From Osedax fenrisi (lineage: Eukaryota; Annelida; Polychaeta; Sabellida; Siboglinidae), in NCBI GenBank assembly GCA_964019155.1, contig OZ025243.1, positions 42,145,679 to 42,209,678 of the forward strand: 64,000 nt of DNA. The letters run 5' to 3'. The position numbers and the translations under genes are program-made. Below, piece by piece: positions 53,633-64,000 of the stretch; the stretch's first letter is position 1, and each line of letters begins with the position of its first letter. The notes under the pieces were generated by a model. The model had not been told where the DNA came from, did no database searches, and worked only from the letters and a program-made list of their open reading frames with translations.

Positions 53633-53649
53633 ATTATTAATTGAGTATT

Positions 53650-54160
<511 letters not shown>

Positions 54161-56385
54161 GAATTGAATTGAATTAATTTTATTACGAATTATATTCATA
54201 GTATGAATAGTAAACTAAAAATAATTAATACAAATTAAATCGCAAAACGATAACAAAACGTAAAATAAAAATATAATAATTATAAATCATTATTATAGTA
54301 TGAAGAATTATATGTAGGGGAAATAATTAATAAATATGTTTTGAATTGCATTGAATGCATTGAATAAAATAAGCATTGTAATATACAGATTAAATACAGA
54401 TATGTATTTTACGTATATTATTACGTACCCTAAATATATATTACTTAAAAATATTTTTAATTTTAGATTTGAAGATTGACAACTTTTTTGCATTGACTAT
54501 ATTATCATCCAGATTATTCCATACAGAGGCCACTCTATTTTTCAATAGATTTCTCAGTAACTCAATCCTTGCATTATCTATTAATATTCTTTTAGAGTGT
54601 CCTCGAGTAATATTATTAGTTTTTATCTGAATGATTGAAGATGGGTCAATATCAATTAAACCATTAATAAGTTTATATATCATTATTAAGTCGAATCTCA
54701 TTCGGCGAATTTCAAGGGAATTTATATCGAGAAATTTAATTCGTTCGTCATAACTTATAAGTCTATAGATATCTATAGATAAGGTATTTTACAACGACCA
54801 AAAAGACGACGAGTAAAGTACTTTTGTACTTTTTCAAGTTGTCGTTTAAGTCCTATGTAGCCTATCGCCTCTATACCAGGATTCCATACTGTATATGCAA
54901 ATTCTAGATGAGGTCTAGCATATGATATATATGCTGTTAATATTGCAGCGACATTATTAGTAATAAGGCAACGAAATATACGATTAATAACACTATAGGT
55001 TTTAGCACAACACACACCAATATGTTTTTTAAAATATAGATTATCATCGATAGTTATACCTACATCTATATATGAAGAGCAATAACTAATTCTAGCATCA
55101 TTAACATAGTAGGATGTTGTAACCTATGTTGGAATGGTAACTTTACCTAAAGTCAAAGAATATGATTTTTTGGCCAAATTTTCTAATTGCCATAATACTG
55201 ACCAATTATAGAATTTATTAATTGCTGATTAAAGTTTATCTCTCTATCATTTAAATTATTATAAATTAAATTTAATTTCGTATCATCAGCAAAAAGATTA
55301 ATTGTAATATCTGTATCAATACTATCAACTAGGTCATTTATATAGATCAAAAATAACAAAGGACCAATAACAGAACCCTGGATTACTCCAGATAAAATAT
55401 TTTCAGAATCAGAGATAGTGTCATTGATCCTAACTCTTTGTGATCTGTTCGATAAAAAGCTTTTTATCCAATCTAAAATGGGACCTACAGTACATATATT
55501 TGATAACTTAGCTATTAACTTATTATGACATACTTTATCAAATGCCTTAGCGTAATCTAGGCAAATAATATCTACGAATGTATTATTATCTAATGCTGTA
55601 ATCCAATGTGTAGGATATATAACACTTTAGTAATTGTGATTCTACAGATTTTCCACGTTAAAATCAAATTGGGATTCAGAGATAATAGAATTAGTAGTTA
55701 AGTAGAAGTTAATATGCTCAACAAGTATTCGTTCAAAAACTCTAGATATAATAGAAGTTATTGAAATAGGTCTGTAATTTTCTTTATCGGTAGGATCCCC
55801 TTTTTTGAAAATAAGCACGATAAAACTTAATTTACATTTATTAGGACATACGCCTAATGATAAATATGTATTGAATAGTAATGTTATTGGAATTGACAGT
55901 TCATAAGAAAACATGTTAAAGATTATTGCTTGAATATTATCAGGAGGCAAAGTATAAGATTTTTTTAAGTTTTAGTAAATGATATCTCACGTATATCTTG
56001 AAAACAACAAGTTATTTATACTAGATTCTTTTGTTGGTAGAATTAAAGGAGGGATTATACCATTATCTTTTATAGAGTCAGAAGTGAATTGTTTATTTAG
56101 TTGGTTAGTCTTATCCAAATAAGAATAAAGATAAGCCCCGTTATCTGATTTAATCGGACCACTAGATGAAATGGATGAACATCTAGAATTTATATATTTA
56201 TAGAAATGAGATTTATCATTTGAACACAAGATTTTATGCTCTCTATCCAATGTCAGTCGTTTGGTTTGTTCATAAAGTGATTTCTTAGTATAATTCCAGG
56301 CTATAAAATTATTATGTGAATTAAGTCTCTTTTTGAATAATTTGAAACATTTTAGTTTACAATACGTTTAGGATATATGATATCA
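54161..56385 (-). pseudogene. older, diverged LINE of the same lineage, 5'-truncated
   Basis: On the minus strand broken frames follow the same order as the long LINE: NSRCSS.S..GPIKSD (about 56180-56130), IVLIFKKGD and NYRPISITS (about 55810-55740), HWITALDN (near 55605), DYAKAFDK, SGVIQGSVIGPLLF, FADDTK at 55277-55294, then YARPHLEFAYTVWNPG (about 54910) and the C-terminus (54701-54441). Several stops and frameshifts separate them. The endonuclease is missing. The 3' terminus carries the same (TTCAA)n word and (AAT)n tail. It is clearly older than its neighbour, since the proteins differ at many positions. Confidence 0.88.
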
Positions 56386-56847
56386 TTATTTTCTTCATTA
56401 TTATTATTTTACGAATTATAAAAATAATAATAATTATTAATATTACTTGTACCCAGGGGGAGTCTCCTATTACCCACCCCTGCATGCTTATTTGTAATAG
56501 CTTATTCAATATTAAATATATTTATTTGAAATTTTATAATTAGAGTAAAATTAAGGCAATGAATAATGTGGTTATTTTATATTTTTAGCATAATTATATT
56601 TACAAGAATAAACAGGTGGTCGGTAATTGGATACATGTGCCTAATACCGACTTAATTACCGTCCCTCTAAAATGGTCGTGTTATAAATAATTGTAGTATT
56701 AGTTATGCGTCTATATAACTAGACTATAACTATAGTTATTCCCTAAACATCAAGGCTTTCACAAGCGCCTTCCCAGGATATCCTATATCGAACTCTGAAC
56801 CCGTAACCAAGTTTATAGTAATAAGCGTGTAGTGGTAGAACAAACCG

Positions 56848-56896
56848 AAAACTAATCGAGAACTAACCGAGAATTACCGAGAACTAACCGAAAACT
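56848..56896. repeat. 11-bp tandem repeat overlapping a splice donor
   Basis: Five imperfect units of ACCGAGAACTA lie on the + strand. Read on the minus strand they begin exactly at the donor of the 56889-57014 cadherin exon (TTCG then GTTAGT) and repeat it as TCGGTAATT, TCGGTTAGT, TCGATTAGT and TCGGTTTGT. Confidence 0.75.
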
Positions 56897-57014
56897 TTGT
56901 TATAGTATTCGCTTCGGTAGATGTTGTCGTCTGTAAATTGTAAATTTTGTTCTGAAAGACGGGAGAGTTGTCGTTGATGTTGATGATCTCGATTCTCAGA
57001 GTGAACGGAATCTC
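56889..57014 (-). CDS. cadherin exon with inter-repeat calcium-binding linker
   Basis: On the minus strand a TTGCAG acceptor is followed by 42 codons: EIPFTLRIEIININDNSPVF, then QNKIYNLQ. The D.NDNSPVF-type motif (here NINDNSPVF) is the calcium-binding linker that joins consecutive cadherin repeats, followed by the first strand of the next repeat. The donor is GTTAGT at 56883-56888. The exon begins in phase 0 and continues the exon at 58067-58175 without a break (KPY then EIPFTL), completing a repeat. A further short open frame nearby (about 56750-56860, reading EFDIGYPGKALVKALM) could be part of the next repeat but its splice sites do not fit. Confidence 0.85.
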
Positions 57015-57228
57015 CTGCAAGCATAGACATATCACTATTGTATACTATATATCATGTATACTATAGTATACTATAGTACGACTTTAATAAGTGTAGGGTA
57101 TAATTGGAAATGTATCTAATATATTTGAATAACGTCTTATTTTATAGATACATATATGTATACATACTAGTATATATATACAAATATATAATACATTATA
57201 ATTACACATATATATATATATTGTTATT

Positions 57229-57507
57229 TTTATTTGGTGGAGTCCTTTCATCCCATCCAGGAACTTAGATGAAGTTTTCACTTATAACCATATATGGCTC
57301 TAATGTCCCTTCGAAGCCGCTCTCATGTTAAGGCATCCATGGTTTTAACGAGAGCCGATCATTTATGTATACACAATTATATAAGATCACTTCTAAATAA
57401 TATTTTAAGACCCATTTTATAAAATTAATTAATGGTCCGGACGAGGGTCGAACCCGTGTCCTACTGCTTGTGTGTCTGACGCCTAAGCCACTGAGCCACA
57501 CAGGCAG
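57229..57507 (-). mobile_element. tRNA-derived SINE copy 3, complete
   Basis: This is the most complete copy, 279 bp. The minus strand reads the tRNA-like head with TGGCTCAGTGG, a B box GGTTCGACCC, the GGTCTTAAAATATTATTTAG body, AGCGGCTTCGAAGGGACAT, and the tail CTGGATGGGATGAAAGGACT ending in AAATAAAAATAAC. It lies in a cadherin intron, flanked by (TA)n tracts. Confidence 0.85.
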
Positions 57508-57509
57508 TT

Positions 57510-57549
<40 letters not shown>

Positions 57550-57681
57550 AATAATATATATATTGAGTTATTAATAATATAGTACAATTAAAAAAAAACA
57601 ATATAGTTAATAGGCTCGAGAAATATTAACAATGATATAATTATACGTTATACCGTAGCGTGGTATACGTCGATATACACG

Positions 57682-58023
57682 CCCCACCCACATGCACCCC
57701 ACACGCACCCCACACGCCCCACCCACATGCACCCCACACGCCCCACCCACATGCACCCCACACGCACCCCATATGCACCCCACACGCACCCCACACGCAC
57801 CCCACATGCACCCCACATGCACCCCACACGCACCCCACATGCACCCCACACGCACCCCACATGCACCCCACATGCACCCCACATGCACCCCACACGCACC
57901 CCACATGCACCCCACATGCACCCCACATGCACCCCACACGCACCCCACATGCACCCCACATGCACCCCACACGCACCCCACACGCACCCCACATGCACCC
58001 CACACGCACCCCACATGCACCCC
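57682..58023. repeat. 11-bp minisatellite ACAYGCACCCC, about 31 units
   Basis: Tandem units alternate between ACACGCACCCC and ACATGCACCCC, with a few longer CCACCC variants at the left end. It starts about 40 bp from the donor of the 58067-58175 cadherin exon and fills the centre of its downstream intron. The long His-Pro-Thr and Val-Gly-Cys frames on both strands arise because the 11-bp unit is open in several frames. They are not genes. Confidence 0.95.
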
Positions 58024-58066
58024 GAGTCCTATTATAGCACGTTCATCGCCTGAAGAATTAACTAAC

Positions 58067-58175
58067 GTATGGTTTCGTAATCGAGTCGATAGTGTACGAG
58101 AATTTAGCGACTACCAGCATCACGTAGTGCGTGTCTTGCTCGTAGTCGATTCCTTCGTGTATCTCTATCACACCG
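58067..58175 (-). CDS. cadherin-repeat exon
   Basis: On the minus strand an acceptor (GTGCACAG) is followed by GVIEIHEGIDYEQDTHYVM, LVVAKF and KPY, then donor GTTAGT. G.I.....DYE....Y.L.V.A is the second half of a cadherin repeat. It joins in frame to the exon 56889-57014, so the calcium-binding linker follows. The acceptor could lie further upstream, since the frame stays open to a TA/AAT repeat at about 58200. No exon further 5' (towards 64 kb) was recognised, so the gene probably starts outside the window or in diverged exons. Confidence 0.8.
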
Positions 58176-58317
58176 CTGTGCACCAGGTGGCGGTATAGGT
58201 GCACATATATATATATAATAATAATAATAATTATTATTATAATAATAATAATAATAATACAATAATATTTATTAGAAGAATTTAATTTGTTTTGTGATAT
58301 GTTACTAGTATACTTTA

Positions 58318-58355
<38 letters not shown>

Positions 58356-59161
58356 TATATTTTTTTCATAAAGGGCTTCAAAATAATATATTATATTTTC
58401 TATTATTATTGACTATATATATATATACATCAAGGGTACATCAAGTCCTATATAATTTATGCTCTTGCCACAAGTGTAAAATTCGATACCCCTACTTCCC
58501 GATGCCTATAGGTATAGACAATATGCCTATATATAGGCATATTGTATACTACTCAACCCCAACACACTGAAGCCGTATATATATACGTGTATATACGGTA
58601 TATATACCGTATACATACGTATATACGTATGTATACAGTGAACGTCGCATATTGTATACACGTATTTGCCAAATATGTTATTTTAATGACAATGCGCACT
58701 TATATAAAATACATAAGTAACATTTTCTATATATAAAAATGTACATTGAATCATAAATGCAAATATTTCTTCATTAAAGTGAATTTTGCTTTATCAATGT
58801 AAAATATTTTTTGATGAAACTCACAAATATATTTAATATAACATGTATGACATATTGTGAGCGAAATAGCAACACTTTCAAAAACGGTCTACCCTATTGT
58901 ACAATATGCTCTAATTGATCGATTAATTAAAATCGGTTCATAACTGTTAGCTATTGATTTCAGGCTAATGCATCATCATGAGTGTAGTATATTATAGTAG
59001 AGTATATAGTATAATATAATATATATAGTATATATTATAGTCCTATAGTACGTGATCCAATCGCTCCTCTATCGGTTAGGCTAACTGATAACCTATAGGT
59101 ATAACTGTAGTCATTCGTACAATTATATCTAGGTAGATTATCTAGCGTATGAATGCGATCG
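58176..59161. other. AT-rich DNA upstream of the cadherin exon
   Basis: Contains (ATA)n and (TA)n tracts (58211-58250, 58325-58352), a near-perfect palindrome centred near 58531 (CAATATGCCTATATATAGGC...), and ATACGTATA palindromes near 58575-58640. No gene is recognised. Confidence 0.5.
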
Positions 59162-59169
59162 GTAGGTAC

Positions 59170-59698
59170 TAGTGATGTAAATGATGCTCAAATCTAAATC
59201 ATGCTGCAGTCTCAGTCTCAGTTACCTAAAGTCTCAACTCGGCTCGGGCTCGTTTTGTTAGAGTCTCGGTTCGGCTCAGGCTCGTTTGGCTAGAGTCTCG
59301 GCTCGGCTCGCGCTCGTTTTTTTCTTCCGAAAATGAAATTCTCGTCTCGGCATCAATAATCAAAAGTCTCGGCTCGGAATCAAAAAGCTCCATATTATGT
59401 ATACCAATAGATGAAATTTACATTATTATTTCTGAATCGCGAAGTTGGCGCAGATTATTTTTTTTAAATTGTTGTAAATGTGAAATATATAAAAACTATT
59501 ATTAAAATGTAATTTCAAAAAAGCATCATTTCGGCTCGGTATTATTTTGTAAAAGTCTCAATTCTACTCGGGCTCGTTTGGATAGAGTCTCGGCTCGGCT
59601 CGGGCTCGTTTTTTTCCCGAAAATGAAAGTCTCTGCCCCAAATCAAAAACCAAAAGTCTCGGCTCGGCATCAAAAGCTCGGCATCATTTACATCACTA
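59170..59698. mobile_element. hAT-like MITE with 8-bp target duplication
   Basis: A 529-bp element is bounded by identical GTAGGTAC 8-mers (59162-59169 and 59699-59706). The terminal inverted repeats are TAGTGATGTAAATGATGC and its reverse complement, followed by a further GCTCAA/GCCGAG similarity. The interior is built of repeated AGTCTCGGCTCGG and GGGCTCGTTTTTT words and lacks coding capacity. An 8-bp duplication with TAG-type ends points to the hAT superfamily. Confidence 0.85.
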
Positions 59699-59750
59699 GT
59701 AGGTACCCATATATATAGTACCCAGTGTATACACCCATCACATGCTGAAT

Positions 59751-59965
59751 TTGGTACCCAGACTGGGTATATACGTAAATAGGGTATATATGTAAATAGG
59801 GTATATATATAAATAGGTAAATAGGGTATAATATAAATTGGTAAATAGGGTATAATATAAATTGGTAAATAGGGTATAATATAAATAGGTAAATAGGGTA
59901 TAATATAAATTGGTAAATAGGGTATAATATAAATTGGTAAATAGGGTACACCCAGTCTGGGTACA
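59751..59965. repeat. 24-bp minisatellite capped by inverted repeats
   Basis: About six units of GGGTATAATATAAATTGGTA plus AATA sit between TTGGTACCCAGACTGGGTAT on the left and its near-perfect inverted copy on the right. The caps suggest that a MITE amplified its own interior. The Tyr-Leu-Pro-Ile minus-strand frames are repeat artefacts. Confidence 0.85.
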
Positions 59966-60023
59966 AATATATAAATAAATGTGCCCACATCTTACGTAAT
60001 AATACGCCCTAAATTGTAGGTCC

Positions 60024-60115
60024 TACGATAGGTTTTAAAATAATACGTAGAAGTGATCTTATATAAGTATGTACCAAAAAGGATCGGTTCTCGTTAAGAA
60101 ATGCTTACTTCAAAA
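60024..60115 (+). mobile_element. SINE fragment
   Basis: The words AGGTTTTAAAATAATACGTA, AGAAGTGATCTTATATA and GGTTCTCGTTAAG match the body of the tRNA-derived SINE. The head and tail are missing. Confidence 0.6.
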
Positions 60116-60179
60116 ATGTGACTTCAAAAATCATTGATATACGATAAAAAGTAGAAAGAAATACGACGAAACTATCTAA

Positions 60180-60570
60180 CAATAACCATTATAACCTACT
60201 TATGATCAACCACTTAATGACCCTACCCAGCTATACAATGTTAGATATCCTACTTTTGACGATATTTCTACTCTTATCAAGCAAACTAATTCATCTTCAA
60301 TACTGGATCTTGTTATTACGATCACTGTACTTACAACAATTAATCATTTCATTACTCAATAATAAGAAAATTACTTACCCACTGTATAAAAACAAATACA
60401 ATACCTCATAACTCCTAGAATTAAGAAAATAAATATGGATATTAACGTGCTATCAAATTATAGGCCTATTTCTCAATTACCTATATTAGCTATTACCTAT
60501 ATTAGCTAACATATTTTAAATAATTATTAGTAAACAATTTACTAACACCCTAAATAATAACAGTCTTTAT
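60180..60570 (+). pseudogene. LINE remnant, first part (interrupted)
   Basis: Broken + frames give DDISTLIKQTNSSS, then KKINMDINVLSNYRPISQLPIL near 60420-60500, the RT fingers of a LINE related to the one at 1-1533. It continues at about 61556, after an oppositely oriented LINE insertion. Confidence 0.7.
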
Positions 60571-60573
60571 TCG

Positions 60574-61555
60574 ATTCAATTCAATTTATTTTAAATACTC
60601 TTTGTGCCATAGCAATCAGCGTCTAAAGTAAAAACAAAAAACAATATAATGGAACATAAACGAAAATAACAAACTAATAATAATATAAATAGGAATACAG
60701 AAAGTACTTAACATTAATATAAATTGTAAATAAATTTGTAGCTATAGGTAAATAGTGATAAAAAAATTAGCAGGGAAATGCAATAGTAAATAGATTTTAG
60801 TAGAGATTTAAAAGAGGTGGTGGATTGAGTGGAGCGTAGATTATGTGGTAGTTTATTCCATAGATAAGGGGCCGATATGTGCCATGCACGAATATTAGTG
60901 GTATGTTGATTAAGCTTAGAGGGTAGATGTAGAAGCTAAGAAGTAGTTGAACGGAGAGAGATAGTGTGAGTAGGAATAGAGATTAAGGAAGATAGATATT
61001 CAGGTCGGTTGTGGTGAAGAGAGTTATGAGTTAATAGAAGAACTTTACATATTATTCTAAATTGTATTGGTAGCCAATGCAATCTATGTAAATATGGGGA
61101 AATATGTATTTGGGAAAAGCGATCAATTTTAAAACTTGATCGTACTAACGCATTCTGTAGTATTTGTAATTTTTTAATTTGATAGCCAGGTAAGGAGAAA
61201 AGGAGAATATTGCAGTAATCGAAAAGCGGTAATATGAAAGATGAGGCGAGAGTTATAGAAACACGTAGGGAGATGGAGTTACGGATTAGACGGAAAGAGT
61301 GAAGATGAAAGTTTATAGAGCGAAGAAGATTTGAGATGTGGCGATGAAAAGATAAAGAACTGTCGAAATAAACACCAAGATACATTAATATAATTAACAT
61401 TATCAGAATATAAGATATTATGATTGTTAACCATGATAAATGGTGGGACTGTTAATGGGCGTCTGGGAAAAGGGAGGTGAAGAAATATAGTTTCAATGAT
61501 TTTTTTATGATAAATATCAATCTGGATATAGGACATTTTAGAATACCTAACCATC
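60574..61555 (-). pseudogene. second LINE 3' fragment inserted in the + strand LINE
   Basis: On the minus strand a 154-codon frame (61400-60936) reads the C-terminal part of a CR1/L2-like reverse transcriptase: LGVYFDSSLSFHRHI, LPLFDYCNILL, LQILQNALVR, HRLHWLPIQFRI. A 5' portion in another frame (61554-61279) reads MVNNHNILYSDNVNYI. The 3' end at about 60574 carries ATTGAATTGAAT, the same sort of TTGAA terminal word as the LINE array. It is 5'-truncated. Confidence 0.85.
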
Positions 61556-62730
61556 TATACTCTTCGTTACTGACAACCTCCTACATGGCAATGATAATAA
61601 TACTCATAGGCAACTAATTCTCCTTGACTTATCTTCCGCCTTTGATATAATTTACTACGATATACTTTAAATGACTAAAACTACTAAACATTAACAAAGA
61701 TGCATTAAGTATACTGAAAGACTACATTACTAAACAAACATACAACATAAAACTCAAATCAGTATCTCCCAATACACCCCTTTTATGGCACTCTAAACAA
61801 GGTACTATTCTATAGACTCTACATATAGGTCCCTTGCTGTATCCCTTATATATCACTCCAATATCAAGAATATTTCTAAATGACCATTCAATCATATATC
61901 ATTAATATGAGGATGATAGTATTATTATGTCACCAATAAATAATTCCCGTTTAAATAATTGTATCATTAATTAATCAATTGATTTATGCACTTGGATTAC
62001 AATTAATTACTTATTTCTTAACTAAAATAAAACTACATTGTTAAACATGTCTAATAAATTATCTCACTTTCCCACAATATATTTAGATGACACTATAATA
62101 TCTCCACAGTACTCTTTAGGAGTAACACTAACAAATGACTTAACTATGAATACACATACTAATTTAGTAGCTAAATCAACGACTACTCACCTTATTCAAC
62201 TATGCAAAATACGGAAATATCAATCATATAAAATATAGTCTACCTATTAGCGAATGCTTTAATTATGTCCAGTCTTGACTATTGCTCTACTTTACTTACT
62301 AACTCAACTAAAATAAAACTACTACAATAAGACCGAATTTTAAATCTACTAATCGACTTCTTTTTAATAAACTGAAATTTTATAGATGCTCTATTTATCT
62401 CTAAAATGTCTTCTCTACAAATGTTATCAATTGACTTACGATTAAAACACGAATTACTAAATTAATACATACTGATCTCTACAAAAATACTCCAACATAC
62501 TTAACTGACCTACTATATTTAAAAAAGTCTATATGACCACTATTATACTCGAACTCTAAGATACTTTCGTTATAACGCATACCTACTATCAAAAGAAAAA
62601 AAAATGGCATAAGAGCTTTTCGGTATATGGTTGCATCTACGTGGAATAATCTTCCAGACGATATACGAAAATCAACCATATATCGAAGAAGCGATACCCT
62701 TAAATATTACCTTACGTAATATGTTTATTT
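61556..62730 (+). pseudogene. LINE remnant, second part
   Basis: It resumes with VTDNLLHGN and QLILLDLSSAFD at 61570-61645 (palm motif A), then degenerates. Near 62038-62235 it reads FPTIYLDDTIIS...LGVTLTNDL. At about 62610-62700 it reads RAFRYMVASTWNNLPDDI, the C-terminal 'WN.LP..IR' motif. Many stops are present. It probably ends in the (ATC)n tract near 62948. Confidence 0.8.
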
Positions 62731-62947
62731 AAATTATATATTATAATTTATAATATATTTTATTTTCGTTTTTAATTTATTCTTTTTACCGAGAGAATAC
62801 GCTGTATATATGTTTCTACTTTTTAGTTTTATACTTTTACTCACGCTCTATTTATTATTATTATTGTTATATATAAGTAACATATATAAAATTACTTAAA
62901 ACACATTCGGTAATAGCGCTCGCTATTATATTTGTGTATACTAAATC

Positions 62948-63045
62948 ATCATCATCATCATCATCATCATTAGAGCGGATTAGAATGGACAGTAGAGCGG
63001 GTTCGAAGGGAAATTAGAGAGGATTCGAAGGGATATTAAAGCAAT
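62948..63045. repeat. (ATC)n and a 22-bp tandem repeat
   Basis: Eight ATC units are followed by three to four imperfect units of TTAGAGCGGATTCGAAGGGA-like sequence. The ATC run may be the tail of the preceding LINE. Confidence 0.75.
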
Positions 63046-63136
63046 TTGATCATATATGATCATCTATAGATGACGTATTTGGTCCTAATTGAAAACTTTA
63101 TATATAATCCTAGGATTGGATGACAATATGCAAATG

Positions 63137-63186
<50 letters not shown>

Positions 63187-63242
63187 ACATAACTAATCTA
63201 TATAGTATATAGTATATACCTACGTTATACCTATGTTATATA

Positions 63243-63278
<36 letters not shown>

Positions 63279-63280
63279 AG
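63046..63280. other. AT-rich DNA with (TA)n tracts
   Basis: TA tracts lie at about 63140-63182 and 63246-63274. No gene is visible. Confidence 0.6.
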
Positions 63281-63454
63281 TATACCTATACGATTACTAC
63301 TAATATACTAGTACAATAATTAACTTTTTATTCGGATTGACTCTATTATTTAGTAATTTACATTATAATGTAAAATGGATAATTAAATAATAGGGACAAT
63401 CCAAATAAAAAGTTAATTATTTTACCAGTATACTAATAGTAATCGTATAGGTAT
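63281..63454. mobile_element. palindromic MITE
   Basis: Each half is about 75 bp and nearly identical in inverted orientation, from TATACCTATACGATTACTAC inward through ATAATTAACTTTTTATTCGG to ATTGACTCTATTATTTA. The spacer is about 20-25 bp. No target duplication can be picked out from the TA-rich flanks. Confidence 0.7.
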
Positions 63455-63839
63455 ACTATATTATAGTATATGTAATCTATAGTTTAGTACAGTTATACTA
63501 TAGTATATATAGGTATATATATACTATATAACATATATATATATAGATATATAGTAGCCCAGAAAACGTTGACATACTCAGAACGTAATTATTACAAATA
63601 TTAATCATAATGAAATGTGGACAAATGATATTATTAATGATGAATTTCTATGTAATACTGATACATTAGATAATGAATACAGGTGCTGATGTTGGTATAG
63701 TAATGTTATTGAATGAGGGTATTCTAATGATGTTATGAGGATTTCATATAATATACGTATTATGTTCTTAGGATATTATTAGGACGTAGGTGTTTGCGGG
63801 GAGGATATTTGTTAGTTTTTGTTATTTTTGTTTGTCATT
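63455..63839. other. AT-rich DNA
   Basis: No recognisable gene. It has TATAGTATAC-type words to about 63555, then unique-looking sequence up to the SINE. Confidence 0.4.
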
Positions 63840-64000
63840 TAATTTTGTTGGGGTCCTTTCATTTCAACCAGGAACTTAGATGACGTTTTCACTTATAACG
63901 ATATGGCTCTAATGTCCCTTCGAAGCCGCTATCGTGTTAAGGCATCCCTGGTTTTAACGATAGCCTATCATTTATTTATGCACCATTATATAAGATCACT
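63840..64000 (-). mobile_element. tRNA-derived SINE copy 4, cut by the window end
   Basis: The tail and body words CCAGGAACTTAGATGA, CCCTTCGAAGCCGCTATCG and TTATATAAGATCACT match copies 1-3. The tRNA-like head lies beyond position 64000. Confidence 0.85.

Larger units (their letters stand above)
50142..53645 (-). mobile_element. near full-length CR1/Jockey-like LINE with (ATT)n tail
   Basis: Read on the minus strand, the element has an ORF start at 53632, stop remnants, and a 3' UTR ending in TTCAATTCAATTCAATTC followed by the (AAT)n tail. One reading frame covers an Asn-rich N-terminal region, an endonuclease and a reverse transcriptase. It is interrupted only by a TGA (near 53192), a TAG (51518-51520) and a one-base deletion (near 50757). 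The 5' UTR is at most about 15 bp before another (ATT)n tract, so it may be slightly truncated. Fragments 1-3 are close relatives, so the family moved recently. Confidence 0.93.

Noticed and set aside
56745..56862. Minus-strand frame reading EFDIGYPGKALVKALM as another cadherin exon
   Set aside because: The pattern is suggestive, but none of the visible acceptor/donor pairs keeps the phase of the neighbouring exon, so it is not listed as a gene feature.
57607..58198. Six overlapping 100-168 codon frames on both strands
   Set aside because: An 11-bp unit without stops is open in all frames; Thr-Pro-His and Val-Gly-Cys repeats follow from that. The only real coding part is the minus-strand exon at 58067-58175.
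59542..59990. 148-codon minus-strand frame rich in Tyr-Leu-Pro-Ile
   Set aside because: It is a translation of the 24-bp minisatellite and the hAT-like MITE.

Overview
The window is eukaryotic and most likely from a metazoan. It is extremely AT-rich, carries spliced genes (a PP6 phosphatase catalytic subunit and a cadherin-type adhesion protein), and is dense with non-LTR retrotransposons, a tRNA-derived SINE, DNA-transposon remnants and very long microsatellites. Coding exons stand out as islands of more balanced base composition. The species cannot be fixed from the sequence alone. Nothing suggests a prokaryote: no operons, no ribosome binding sites, no CRISPR array.

Layout. 1-1.53 kb holds the 3' part of a CR1/L2/Jockey-like LINE (+), followed by about 0.7 kb of (CA)n and a (CAA)n tail. 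2.5-25 kb is AT-rich intergenic DNA with a hAT transposase fragment (4.5-4.7 kb, -), a 43-bp minisatellite (6.5 kb), several MITEs (7.5, 11.9, 21.9, 23.0, 23.4, 24.4 kb), (GTA)n and (ACT)n tracts (16 and 20 kb) and a decayed LINE endonuclease (18.3 kb). 25.08-34.44 kb is a complete nine-exon PPP6C gene (+). It converges on the 3' end of an unidentified lysine-rich protein gene (-, 35.09-35.45 kb).

36.8-43.2 kb is a nest of transposons. Three copies of a family with GGGGAAAGTAACC ends surround a 1.5-kb TIR element and a 2.1-kb ZMYM1-type hAT element, which itself contains a TTA-flanked MITE. 43.78-58.18 kb carries at least four exons of a cadherin gene (-): the last exon encodes the membrane anchor, and the others encode cadherin repeats. 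A 10.9-kb gap between two of its exons holds an array of same-orientation LINE copies joined by (ATT)n tracts. 57.2-64 kb has SINE copies, an 11-bp minisatellite, a hAT-like MITE with an 8-bp target duplication, and a LINE (-) lying inside an older LINE (+).

The most unusual signal concerns splicing. In PPP6C, where homology fixes the exon edges, six of eight 5' splice sites are GTT rather than GTA/GTG, and all three cadherin donors are GTTAGT. Several acceptors have no polypyrimidine tract and read ACTACACAG or (ACA)n-CAG. A second notable structure is the LINE/(ATT)n array, in which copies appear to have landed in the (ATT)n tails of their own relatives, with a 1.59-kb tandem duplication on top.
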